This document shows positions 1-7,742 of a stretch of DNA of 22,193 nucleotides, piece by piece. Below the pieces are notes generated by a model. The model did not search any database. It was not told the origin of the DNA and worked only from the letters and a program-made list of their open reading frames with translations. The stretch is from UBA5177 sp002413265 (GTDB taxonomy: Bacteria > Chloroflexota > UBA5177). The DNA lies in NCBI GenBank assembly GCA_036752825.1, contig DAIORV010000025.1, positions 1 to 22,193 of the forward strand, in the 5' to 3' direction. The first letter of the stretch is position 1. Each line of letters opens with the position of its first letter. Position numbers and translations under genes: made by a program.

Positions 1-73
1 TCCCGTGGTCGATGTGACCGATCGTGCCGACATTAACGTGTGGCTTATTTCGCTCAAACTTCGCCTTGGCCAT
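1..73 (-). CDS. tuf: Elongation factor Tu, N-terminal fragment (cut by window edge)
   Basis: Only the first 24 codons are present, reading MAKAKFERNKPHVNVG followed by TIGHIDHG, which is the classic EF-Tu N-terminus entering the P-loop. EF-Tu is the GTPase that carries aminoacyl-tRNA to the ribosomal A site. The gene starts with ATG at 73, about 27 bases after the fusA stop. A GGAG lies ten bases upstream and an AAGGA directly abuts the start. It is the last visible gene of the rpoB-rpoC-rpsL-rpsG-fusA-tuf run, the usual str-operon order. Everything after the P-loop lies outside the window, so GTPase integrity cannot be judged. Confidence 0.95.
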   Translation of the reverse strand, partial: MAKAKFERNKPHVNVGTIGHIDHG

Positions 74-100
74 TCCTTCTACTCTCCTAAAACGCGGGAA

Positions 101-2191
101 CTACGCCGCGTTGTTTCCCTTTTTGCGGATCTCATCCGCGATGTGTTGCGGAACCTGCTGGTAATGAGAGGGCTCCATGCTGAAAGAGGCCCGGCCCTGG
201 GTCATAGACCTCACGGTGGTCGCATAGCCAAACATCTCGGCCAACGGCACGAGAGCCTTCACGACCGTGACATTTCCCTGAGGGTCGTTCGTCTCGATCT
301 GGCCTCGCCTTCGATTCAGATCGCCGATCACGTCGCCCATAAACGACTCGGGTGTCGTCACCTCGACTCGCATGATGGGCTCCTTCAAGACAGGGCCGGC
401 TTTCTCTGCAGCGGCCTTGAAGGCCATAGACCCCGCGATCTTGAACGCCATTTCCGACGAGTCAACCTCGTGGTACGAGCCGTCGTACATGATTGCCTTG
501 ATGTCGATGACCGGATAGCCGGCAATGATCCCGTTGTCCAGCGCTTCCTTCACTCCTGCCTCCACGGCAGGGATGTATTCGCGCGGCACAACGCCACCGA
601 CGATCTTGTTCTCGAACTCGAAGCCTTTGCCGGACTCCAGAGGCTGGATTTCCAGCCAGACGTCACCGAATTGACCGCGTCCACCCGTTTGGCGGATGAA
701 GCGCCCCTCGGCCTTGGCGCTGCGCGTGATCGTTTCCTTGTAAGCCACCTGGGGCCGACCGACGTTGGCTTGCACCCTGAACTCCCGGAGCATGCGGTCG
801 ATGATGATTTCGAGATGCAGCTCGCCCATTCCCGAAATGATGATCTGACTGGTTTCCGGATCAGTTCGCATGCGGAACGTCGGGTCTTCCTCCGAGAGCT
901 TGATCAGCGCCTCTGACATCTTGTCTGTGTCTGCCTTGGTTTTTGGCTCGACGGCAACTGAAATGACGGGTTCCGGGAAAGTGATGTTTTCGAGGACGAT
1001 TGGATTGTCCGGATCGCAGACCGTGTCCCCGGTGAAAGTGCTCTTCAGACCGACTATGGCGATGATGTCGCCGGCCTCAGCTTGCTGGATCTCTTCTCGG
1101 TGGTTCGCGTGCATGCGCATGAGGCGCCCGACGCGCTCTCGGTTTTCCTTGGTGGAGTTCAAAATGTAGGAGCCTGCAGCGAGACGCCCCGAGTAGACGC
1201 GGCAGTATGCGAGCCGCCCTACATAAGGATCGGAGACGATTTTGAATGCGAGGCCCGAGAAAGGCTGATTGGGGTCGGGCGGGCGCGCTTCAATTTGCTC
1301 GGTCTTCGGGTTCACGCCCTCGACGGGAAGTATGTCCAGGGGTGAGGGCAGATAGTCGACGACGCAGTCCAGCATCGGCTGGACGCCCTTGTTTCGGAGC
1401 GCGGATCCACACAAGACGGCCACCATCTTGTTGGCGATGGTGGCGCGGCGGATTGCGGTCTTGATCTGGTCGTGACTAATGTCAGCGCCCTCGAGGTGCG
1501 CCAGGTAGGCGAGCTCGAACTCGTCATCTACCAGTGACAGCTGATTGAACATCTCTTCGCGAGCTGTTTCCGCGGAACTCTGAAGGTGAGCCGGTATGGC
1601 AGCGTCCTCTTGTTGCGTGCCAAGGTCGTCGGTATAGATCTGCGCGTTCATCTCGACCAGGTCGATGGCGCCGAGGAAATCGTTCTGGCTCCCGATCGGA
1701 ATCTGGATGACGACCGGATGCGCCCCCAGACGCTCCTCGATCATAGAGACGCAGCGCTCAAAATCCGCGCCGGTTCGGTCCATCTTGTTCACAAACACGA
1801 AGCGGGGGACTCGGTACTTATCTGCCTGTCGCCACACCGTTTCTGACTGCGGCTCGACACCGGCCACGGCGTCCAGCACTACTACACCACCGTCCAGCAC
1901 ACGAAGGGATCTTTCGACCTCTACCGTGAAATCGACGTGACCAGGCGTGTCGATGAGGTTGATGCGATGGCCGTTCCACTCGGTCGTCGTAGCCGCGGAG
2001 GTTATGGTAATGCCGCGTTCGCGCTCCTGCTCCATCCAGTCCATGGTGGCTGCGCCCTCGTGGACTTCGCCTACTTTATGGATTCGATTGGTATAGAAAA
2101 GGATGCGCTCTGTCGTCGTCGTCTTGCCGGCGTCGATGTGCGCGATGATACCGATATTTCTTGTTTTCTCGAGTGGATTTTCCTGTCCCAT
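101..2191 (-). CDS. fusA: Elongation factor G
   Basis: This 696-residue protein is full length for EF-G, the GTPase that drives translocation and, with RRF, ribosome recycling. The G-domain motifs are intact: P-loop AHIDAGKTT at about residues 17-25, switch I RERGITI at 57-63, DTPGH at 81-85 and NKMD at 135-138, with a G5-like GSALRNKG further on. The domain II-V region follows, including IISGMGELHLEI and the domain IV stretch KAEGRFIRQTGGRGQFGDVW. The start is ATG at 2191, 37 bases after the rpsG stop; the ribosome-binding site is weak (AGGGA). It sits between rpsG and tuf as in the standard str operon. Nothing suggests a specialised EF-G2 or a resistance-type paralogue. Confidence 0.98.
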   Translation of the reverse strand: MGQENPLEKTRNIGIIAHIDAGKTTTTERILFYTNRIHKVGEVHEGAATMDWMEQERERGITITSAATTTEWNGHRINLIDTPGHVDFTVEVERSLRVLDGGVVVLDAVAGVEPQSETVWRQADKYRVPRFVFVNKMDRTGADFERCVSMIEERLGAHPVVIQIPIGSQNDFLGAIDLVEMNAQIYTDDLGTQQEDAAIPAHLQSSAETAREEMFNQLSLVDDEFELAYLAHLEGADISHDQIKTAIRRATIANKMVAVLCGSALRNKGVQPMLDCVVDYLPSPLDILPVEGVNPKTEQIEARPPDPNQPFSGLAFKIVSDPYVGRLAYCRVYSGRLAAGSYILNSTKENRERVGRLMRMHANHREEIQQAEAGDIIAIVGLKSTFTGDTVCDPDNPIVLENITFPEPVISVAVEPKTKADTDKMSEALIKLSEEDPTFRMRTDPETSQIIISGMGELHLEIIIDRMLREFRVQANVGRPQVAYKETITRSAKAEGRFIRQTGGRGQFGDVWLEIQPLESGKGFEFENKIVGGVVPREYIPAVEAGVKEALDNGIIAGYPVIDIKAIMYDGSYHEVDSSEMAFKIAGSMAFKAAAEKAGPVLKEPIMRVEVTTPESFMGDVIGDLNRRRGQIETNDPQGNVTVVKALVPLAEMFGYATTVRSMTQGRASFSMEPSHYQQVPQHIADEIRKKGNNAA

Positions 2192-2228
2192 GTGTCCCTA
2201 TGACGCGCCGTGACTCGCCCCTTGCGAG

Positions 2229-2699
2229 CTAGAACCGATAGTGAGCGAACGCACGGTTCGCTTCGGCCATGCGGTGCGTGTCCTCCCTTTTCTTTATGGT
2301 GGCGCCGACATTGTTCGACGCATCGAGCAGTTCGGCAGCCAACTTCTCTGCCATAGATTTCCCGGCGCGCTTGCGAGCCGACTGGATTAGCCAGCGCATC
2401 GCCAGGGCGCGCCTTCGGTCCCCACGGATCTCCACCGGCACCTGGTACGTCGAGCCTCCAACGCGTCGAGGCTTGACTTCGAGCACCGGAGTAGCGTTCC
2501 GCAGCGCAAGCTGAAAGGTATCGATAGCAGGACCGCGTCCTCGCTCCTGGATTATGTCCAGAGCGCTGTAGAAGATGGCTTGCGCCACGGTCTTCTTGCC
2601 GTCATGCATCAAATTATTGATGAATTTAGCGAGAGTGCGGTCGCGAAACCGCGGATCGGGGATGATTACCCGACGCGAAACCTTTGCTCGCCGTGGCAC
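2229..2699 (-). CDS. rpsG: 30S ribosomal protein S7
   Basis: S7 initiates assembly of the 30S head by binding the 3' major domain of 16S rRNA, and in E. coli it also represses its own operon. The protein reads MPRRAKVSRRV at the N-terminus and ends RAFAHYRF, 156 residues, the normal length. The start deserves care: an in-frame GTG at 2705 would add two residues but sits only two bases from the GGAGG at 2708-2712. The GTG at 2699 is eight bases from that site and gives the conserved MPRR start, so I chose it. The 180-base gap to rpsL upstream is structured (see separate entries). fusA follows after 37 bases. Confidence 0.96.
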   Translation of the reverse strand: MPRRAKVSRRVIIPDPRFRDRTLAKFINNLMHDGKKTVAQAIFYSALDIIQERGRGPAIDTFQLALRNATPVLEVKPRRVGGSTYQVPVEIRGDRRRALAMRWLIQSARKRAGKSMAEKLAAELLDASNNVGATIKKREDTHRMAEANRAFAHYRF

Positions 2700-2774
2700 G
2701 TTCACTACCTCCGTGGACTAGTCGTTTCATCTTGAGCGCCCGAAAAATCGGACCGGTTGATTTCCTTGACACGT

Positions 2775-2813
2775 TTTGAGGCACTGCCTGAGAAAAGGCG
2801 GCAGTGCCTCAAA
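2775..2813 (-). promoter_or_regulatory. 14-bp perfect stem-loop in the rpsL-rpsG gap
   Basis: Arms at 2775-2788 and 2800-2813 (TTTGAGGCACTGCC and its exact complement) enclose an 11-base loop. On the operon strand no U-tract follows, so it does not look like an intrinsic terminator. In E. coli the S12-S7 intercistronic RNA is the binding site for the S7 repressor, so a regulatory or RNA-processing role is plausible, but no S7-site consensus was matched here. Confidence 0.6.
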
Positions 2814-2824
2814 CGATTTTCACT

Positions 2825-2860
2825 TGTTGACGGCGGGCCATCCAGGCCCGGGTATCAACA
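2825..2860 (-). promoter_or_regulatory. Second, bulged stem-loop in the rpsL-rpsG gap
   Basis: TGTTGA at 2825-2830 pairs with TCAACA at 2855-2860, and inside it GGGCC at 2835-2839 pairs with GGCCC at 2845-2849, leaving an internal loop and a five-base apical loop. It lies between the rpsL stop and the 14-bp stem, so the two form a tandem structured element just ahead of rpsG. An internal loop flanked by two helices is the kind of shape bound by ribosomal proteins, but the assignment to S7 is only inference. Confidence 0.45.
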
Positions 2861-2885
2861 GCCTAAAGCTGGGAGAGCAGGAGAA

Positions 2886-3302
2886 TTATCCCTTAGGCCG
2901 CTTTGCTCCGTACTTTGATCGTCCCTGCTTTCGGTTATTGACGCCTGATGCGTCAAGCGTTCCACGAATGACGTGGTACTTGACGCTCGGAAGATCTTTC
3001 ACGCGGCCCCCGCGGATCAACACCACGGAGTGCTCCTGAAGGTTGTGTCCCTCGCCAGGAATGTACGCAGTTACTTCTCGATTGTTGCTGAGTCGGACTC
3101 TACAGATCTTTCGGAGTGCCGAGTTCGGCTTTTTCGGCGTCATGGTTCGCACCACAGTGCAGACTCCACGCTTCTGCGGCGCACCCTTGAGCTTCAATCG
3201 CCTCTGCTTCAGAGTGTTGTACGCAAACTGCAGGTCAGGGGCCTTTGAGCGCTTTTCAGCAGGCTTTCGACCCTTACGTACAAGTTGGCTGATAGTCGGC
3301 AA
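2886..3302 (-). CDS. rpsL: 30S ribosomal protein S12
   Basis: S12 sits at the decoding centre and affects fidelity. The 138-residue protein has MPTISQLVRKG at the start, the decoding loop TPKKPNSALRK, the segment GEGHNLQEHS, then RGGRVKDLP and a KQGRSKYGAKRPKG end. It is the long form: about 14 extra residues before QKRGVC, as in Bacillus and Thermotoga, compared with the 124-residue E. coli protein. Lysines at the usual streptomycin-resistance positions (KKPN and RVKDLP) are wild type, so sensitivity is expected. The start is TTG at 3302, with GGAGGAG seven bases upstream; no ATG lies nearby in frame. It follows rpoC directly, with no ribosomal L7Ae-like gene between. Confidence 0.97.
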   Translation of the reverse strand: MPTISQLVRKGRKPAEKRSKAPDLQFAYNTLKQRRLKLKGAPQKRGVCTVVRTMTPKKPNSALRKICRVRLSNNREVTAYIPGEGHNLQEHSVVLIRGGRVKDLPSVKYHVIRGTLDASGVNNRKQGRSKYGAKRPKG

Positions 3303-3326
3303 ACCGTGTCTCCTCCGTGACGAACT

Positions 3327-3355
3327 GAGCGCAGGCCCTGCGCGGGCCTGCGCTC
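3327..3355 (-). promoter_or_regulatory. 12-bp GC-rich hairpin in the rpoC-rpsL gap
   Basis: GAGCGCAGGCCC at 3327-3338 pairs perfectly with 3344-3355 around a five-base loop, filling nearly half of the 63-base gap between rpoC and rpsL. On the operon strand the stem is followed by AGTTCGTCACGG and then the rpsL ribosome-binding site, not by a U-tract. It is therefore more likely a processing site, mRNA-stability element or partial attenuator than an intrinsic terminator. Confidence 0.6.
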
Positions 3356-3365
3356 CAAAAGTATA

Positions 3366-6300
3366 TCACTCTACCGGTGCTTCATCAAGGTCACCAGCTT
3401 CGACCGGTGCGTCAAGCACTTCGCCATCGGGCCCAACCAGGACCTCGGCTTCCGCCAGTGAGGCGCCGCCATTTTCACCATCGACTTCGAGCTCGCCATT
3501 CGTCGACAGATCCTCCAGCTCGGCGATCTCGCCTGCAAAGAGCGCCTCGCGCTGCTGTTGCCGAGCGAGCAGACCGGTGCCGGCAGGGATCAGCTTGCCG
3601 ATGATCACGTTCTCTTTGAGGCCGACCAGACGATCCACCTGTCCTGCGATTGCCGCGTCGGTCAAGATCTTCGTCGTGTCCTGGAAGGAGGCGGCAGCGA
3701 GGAAGCTGTCGGTGGTGAGACTGGCCTTGGTAACGCCGAGAAGGACTGTGGTAGCAGTCGCGGGCTCGCCGCCCTGGGCCAGAACGGCAGCATTGATGCT
3801 CTCGTACTTGAACCGGTCGATGATCTCGCCCGGCAGCATCTCCGTGTCGCCGGGCGTGTCGACGCGAACCTTGCGGAGCATCTGGCGAACGATGACTTCG
3901 ATGTGCTTGTCGTTGATGTTGACGCCCTGGGTCCGGTACACCTTCTGGACCTCTTCCACGAGGAACATCTGCACGTCGTCGCGGCCCATGACCCGCAAGA
4001 TGTCCTGGGGATTCGCGGCGCCGTCCGTCAAAGCAGTTCCCGCTGCGACAAACTGCCCATCGGTCACCCGGACCCGGGAAACCGCGGGCACCGAGTACGA
4101 GCGGGTCTCGTAGAGCTCTGGAGTGATCAGCACCTGACCCTTGGACTCCGTGACGCTGCCCGACGAGCCGGCCACGATGTCGGTCGCGTTTTCATCTCGT
4201 TTGCCGCGTTTCGTGTACCGGGCGAGGATGGTTCCAGGCTCGACATGTTCTCCCGTCGTCACAGCGACGGTGTATCCGGACTTCACTTCGTGACGCTCGG
4301 TGTCGGCCTCGTCTACGGAGGACACTGTGATCCTTTGCTCGGTGTCATCTCGTTCGATGCGTACGATGCCGTCAATCTCGGAGATGATCGAAACGTCCTT
4401 GGGCACTCGGGCTTCGAAGAGCTCTTCCACTCTCGGCAGACCCTGGGTGATGTCGGACCCGGCCACACCACCGGTGTGGAACGTTCGCATCGTGAGCTGA
4501 GTGCCAGGCTCGCCGATCGATTGAGCGGCAATGATGCCTACGGCTTCGCCCATCTCCACGAGCTCGCCCGTTGCCAGACTCCAGCCGTAGCAATGCTGAC
4601 ACAGGCCGTGCTTGGATTGGCAGGTGAGCGGAGAGCGTACGGCTACTCCTTGCGTCTTGTCCTTTTCCAGAGCGTCCGCGATTTCCTTCGCCGTAGCGAC
4701 GTCGACGATCACATTGCCGTCGACGATCATGGTCCCGGTCTCTGGATCAAAGAATGGAGCAGCCGTGAATCTGCCGACCATCCTGCGGGCAACCGGCTCA
4801 AGAATTCCGTCAGATGACGCGTCTCGTAAGACCAAACCAATCGTCGCTCCGCAGTCTTCTTCTCGGATGATGACGTCTTGGGACACGTCGATCAAGCGCC
4901 GCGTCAGGTAGCCGGACTCGGCTGTACGCAGGGCCGTGTCGGCGAGGCCTTTGCGGGCACCGTGCGTCGAGATGAAGTATTCGAGGACCGAGAGTCCTTC
5001 GCGGAAGTTCGAGCGAATCGGGAGGTCGATGATCTTGCCGGAAGGGTCGGCCATCAGGCCTCGCATTCCGGCGATCTGACGTACCTGGGTGAAGCCACCC
5101 TTGGCAGCGCCGGACACGGACATCATGTAGATCGGGCCGTGGGAATCGAGTGACCGCGTAACTGCCTCCTCGACTTCCTGACTCGCCTGCGTCCACACGT
5201 CCACTGCCTTGCGGTAGCGCTCCTCTTCGGTGATCAGACCTTCTTCGTACTGCTCCTGAACTTGAAGGACCTCGGTCTCTGCGCGTTCAAGTATTTGCGG
5301 TTTCTCGAGCGGAATGGTGATGTCCGAAACGCTCATGGTGATGCCGGAGCGCGTCGCATAGTGGAAGCCGAGCCGCTTGATCTCATCTGCGACCGCGGCG
5401 GTTCGCTCCTGGCTGTACTCGGCGTAGACTTCGGCAACCACGTCGCGCAGGGTGCTCTTGTCCTGGATCTCGTTCTTGAAACGGATCGTTTCGGGCAAAG
5501 CCTCATTGAAGACGATGCGGCCGACGGTGGTCACCAGCCCGTAGGTCTTCTTGCTGTTCGGAAGTAGGGTCAAATCGTCGCGGGCGACGACTCCGCACGA
5601 GGTCTGGATCATTTCTGATTCCAGTTGGTGCTGCGGGATCGCCACCTGAATCCTGGCATGCAACGACACACGTCCGAGCTCGTAAGCTTGCAGCGCTTCG
5701 TCGAAGGACGAGAAGACCGTCCCATTGCCCTTACCCTCGTCCTTCATGTCGGTGAGGTAGTAGCAACCCAGGACCATGTCCTTCGTTGGATTGACGATTG
5801 GCTCGCCGCTGGCCGGCGATAGCAGATTGCGGGAGCTCATCATGCGTGCCCGCGCCTCGCTCTGTGCGGCACGGGACAGTGGCACGTGCACAGCCATTTG
5901 GTCGCCGTCGAAGTCCGCATTGAAAGCGGTGCAGACGAGCGGATGTATCTGAATCGCACTGCCCTCGACGAGAACTGCGTCGAACGCCTGGATGCCGAGA
6001 CGGTGGAGAGTCGGAGCGCGGTTGAGCAGTACTGGATGGTCCTTGATGACCTCCTCGAGGACATCCCAGACCTCTGGTCGAACGCGTTCCACGATCCGCT
6101 TTGCGCTCTTGATGTTGTGAGCAAAGCCGCGCTCGACAAGCTTTCGCATGACGAAGGGCTTAAAGAGCTCGAGAGCCATCTTTTTCGGCAGACCGCATTG
6201 GTTCAGCTTCAAGTCAGGGCCGACCACGATGACTGATCGACCCGAGTAATCGACTCGCTTGCCGAGCAGGTTTTGGCGGAACCGCCCCTGCTTTCCCTTC

Positions 6301-7664
6301 AGCATGTCCGAGAGGCTTTTGAGCTTGTGGTTGCCGGAGCCGTTGACAGCCCTTCCTCGACGGCCGTTGTCGATGAGGGCGTCGGTAGCTTCCTGAAGCA
6401 TTCGCTTCTCGTTTCGGATGATGATCTCCGGCGCGCCCAGCTCGATCAGTCTCTTGAGACGGTTGTTGCGGTTGATCACCCTGCGATAGAGGTCGTTCAA
6501 GTCGCTGGTGGCAAAGCGTCCCCCGTCGAGCTGAACCATCGGCCGCAGATTTGGAGGAATGACCGGTAGAACCGTCAAGATCATCCACTCGGGCTGCTGA
6601 TTCGACTTGCGGAAGGACTCTACTACGCGCAGCCGCTTGGTCCCCTTCTTTCGGCGCTGACTTGTCTGGCTCGAATTTCGTATCTCATTTCGGAGCTCTA
6701 CTGCCAGCAGATCCAGATCGACTTGAAGGATGATGTCTCGGATGGCCTCGGCACCCATGCCCGCTTCGAACAGGTAGCCGTATTTCTCTTTGAGGTCGCG
6801 GAACTGCATCTCGTTGAGGAGCCCCATCCACTTGATGGACTCAATTTCCTCAATCTTGTGGAGGGTCTCTTGCCGGGCTGCTTCTATCTGATCGTCAAGT
6901 CCGGTTCGCGACTGCGCAAGCTCGGCATCGGCCGAAAGCTGCTCTGCGTCCGCGGCATCCGTGTGCCGCGCTTCCATCGCTTGACGATCTTGTTCGTACT
7001 TGGCCTCGATCTCTTCGACCTTGGCGTTCGCCTCGGGCAGCTCAAGCCCGCTCGCCATGACCTCGTTGACGGAGGTCAGGCGGCCCTGCTCGAGCTCCGC
7101 GAGCTCCTGCTGGCGCAAGAGGTCTGACGCGTGCATGGTGGCAGCCAACTCTTCGCCACGGCCAGTGACGCCACTCTCGATCTCCGCGATCTGCTCGGAC
7201 TCCTCCTGCTTGATGCGCTCAATCGCCCGCACCTTCTCTTCTTCATGTACGCGAGTCACGATGTAGAGAGCGAAGTACAGAATTCGCTCCAGATTTCTGG
7301 GGGAGACGTCGAGCAAGAGGCCAAGCCGGCTCGGCGTGCCCTTGAAATACCAGATGTGGCTGACAGGCGAAGCTAGCTCGATGTGGCCCATGCGCTCGCG
7401 GCGCACTTTTTCCCGGGCGACTTCGACGCCGCATTTGTCGCAGATAATGCCCTTGTAGCGGACACGCTTGTACTTGCCGCAATAGCATTCCCAGTCCTTG
7501 GTTGGACCAAAGATGCGCTCGCAGAAGAGGCCGTCCTTCTCGGGCTTGAGCGTTCGGTAGTTGATGGTCTCCGGCTTGGTGACCTCACCATAGGACCAGC
7601 CGCGGATCTGCTCAGGTGACGCGAGGCTGATGCGGATGGCGTTAAAGTCGTTTACTTCAAGCAA
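3366..7664 (-). CDS. rpoC: DNA-directed RNA polymerase subunit beta'
   Basis: The 1432-residue beta' subunit carries the catalytic metal site of RNA polymerase: NADFDGD at about 582-588 chelates the active-site magnesium. The first zinc site is Cys60, 62, 75 and 78; the second is Cys938, 1015, 1022 and 1025. Bridge-helix and trigger-loop segments (HGARKGLADTALRT and QLTMRTFHTGG) are intact. About 130 extra residues rich in Glu, Ala and Gln (roughly 145-275) follow YIVTRV and precede the MGAEAI segment, a likely coiled coil similar in place and size to the actinobacterial insertion. The motif that reads SGARG in E. coli is SGAAKGG here. The start is TTG at 7664, with GGAGG five bases upstream. 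rpoB lies 78 bases upstream. The C-terminus is an acidic tail. Confidence 0.98.
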   Translation of the reverse strand: MLEVNDFNAIRISLASPEQIRGWSYGEVTKPETINYRTLKPEKDGLFCERIFGPTKDWECYCGKYKRVRYKGIICDKCGVEVAREKVRRERMGHIELASPVSHIWYFKGTPSRLGLLLDVSPRNLERILYFALYIVTRVHEEEKVRAIERIKQEESEQIAEIESGVTGRGEELAATMHASDLLRQQELAELEQGRLTSVNEVMASGLELPEANAKVEEIEAKYEQDRQAMEARHTDAADAEQLSADAELAQSRTGLDDQIEAARQETLHKIEEIESIKWMGLLNEMQFRDLKEKYGYLFEAGMGAEAIRDIILQVDLDLLAVELRNEIRNSSQTSQRRKKGTKRLRVVESFRKSNQQPEWMILTVLPVIPPNLRPMVQLDGGRFATSDLNDLYRRVINRNNRLKRLIELGAPEIIIRNEKRMLQEATDALIDNGRRGRAVNGSGNHKLKSLSDMLKGKQGRFRQNLLGKRVDYSGRSVIVVGPDLKLNQCGLPKKMALELFKPFVMRKLVERGFAHNIKSAKRIVERVRPEVWDVLEEVIKDHPVLLNRAPTLHRLGIQAFDAVLVEGSAIQIHPLVCTAFNADFDGDQMAVHVPLSRAAQSEARARMMSSRNLLSPASGEPIVNPTKDMVLGCYYLTDMKDEGKGNGTVFSSFDEALQAYELGRVSLHARIQVAIPQHQLESEMIQTSCGVVARDDLTLLPNSKKTYGLVTTVGRIVFNEALPETIRFKNEIQDKSTLRDVVAEVYAEYSQERTAAVADEIKRLGFHYATRSGITMSVSDITIPLEKPQILERAETEVLQVQEQYEEGLITEEERYRKAVDVWTQASQEVEEAVTRSLDSHGPIYMMSVSGAAKGGFTQVRQIAGMRGLMADPSGKIIDLPIRSNFREGLSVLEYFISTHGARKGLADTALRTAESGYLTRRLIDVSQDVIIREEDCGATIGLVLRDASSDGILEPVARRMVGRFTAAPFFDPETGTMIVDGNVIVDVATAKEIADALEKDKTQGVAVRSPLTCQSKHGLCQHCYGWSLATGELVEMGEAVGIIAAQSIGEPGTQLTMRTFHTGGVAGSDITQGLPRVEELFEARVPKDVSIISEIDGIVRIERDDTEQRITVSSVDEADTERHEVKSGYTVAVTTGEHVEPGTILARYTKRGKRDENATDIVAGSSGSVTESKGQVLITPELYETRSYSVPAVSRVRVTDGQFVAAGTALTDGAANPQDILRVMGRDDVQMFLVEEVQKVYRTQGVNINDKHIEVIVRQMLRKVRVDTPGDTEMLPGEIIDRFKYESINAAVLAQGGEPATATTVLLGVTKASLTTDSFLAAASFQDTTKILTDAAIAGQVDRLVGLKENVIIGKLIPAGTGLLARQQQREALFAGEIAELEDLSTNGELEVDGENGGASLAEAEVLVGPDGEVLDAPVEAGDLDEAPVE

Positions 7665-7698
7665 TGTTCCCTCCAGGTGGAACGAACGTGCCCTTGTC

Positions 7699-7721
7699 CC
7701 GAGAGCACTAAGGTCTCTCGG
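7699..7721 (-). promoter_or_regulatory. Small stem-loop in the rpoB-rpoC gap
   Basis: CCGAGAG at 7699-7705 pairs with CTCTCGG at 7715-7721 around a nine-base loop; an alternative pairing CCCGAG/CTCGGG (7698-7703 with 7724-7729) uses part of the same sequence. It sits between the rpoB stop and the rpoC ribosome-binding site. In E. coli an RNase III hairpin lies in this gap, but this one is short and may be chance. Confidence 0.35.
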
Positions 7722-7742
7722 AGCTCGGGCGGTGGTGGGATC

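Noticed and set aside
2775..2813. Intrinsic terminator between rpsL and rpsG
   Set aside because: No U-tract follows the stem on the operon strand, and rpsG, fusA and tuf must be transcribed.
3043..4817. Long plus-strand frames (356 and 419 residues) opposite rpoC
   Set aside because: They lie antisense to a certain rpoC, have low-complexity Arg/Ser- or His/Asp-rich translations, match no family and are mirror frames of GC-rich coding DNA.
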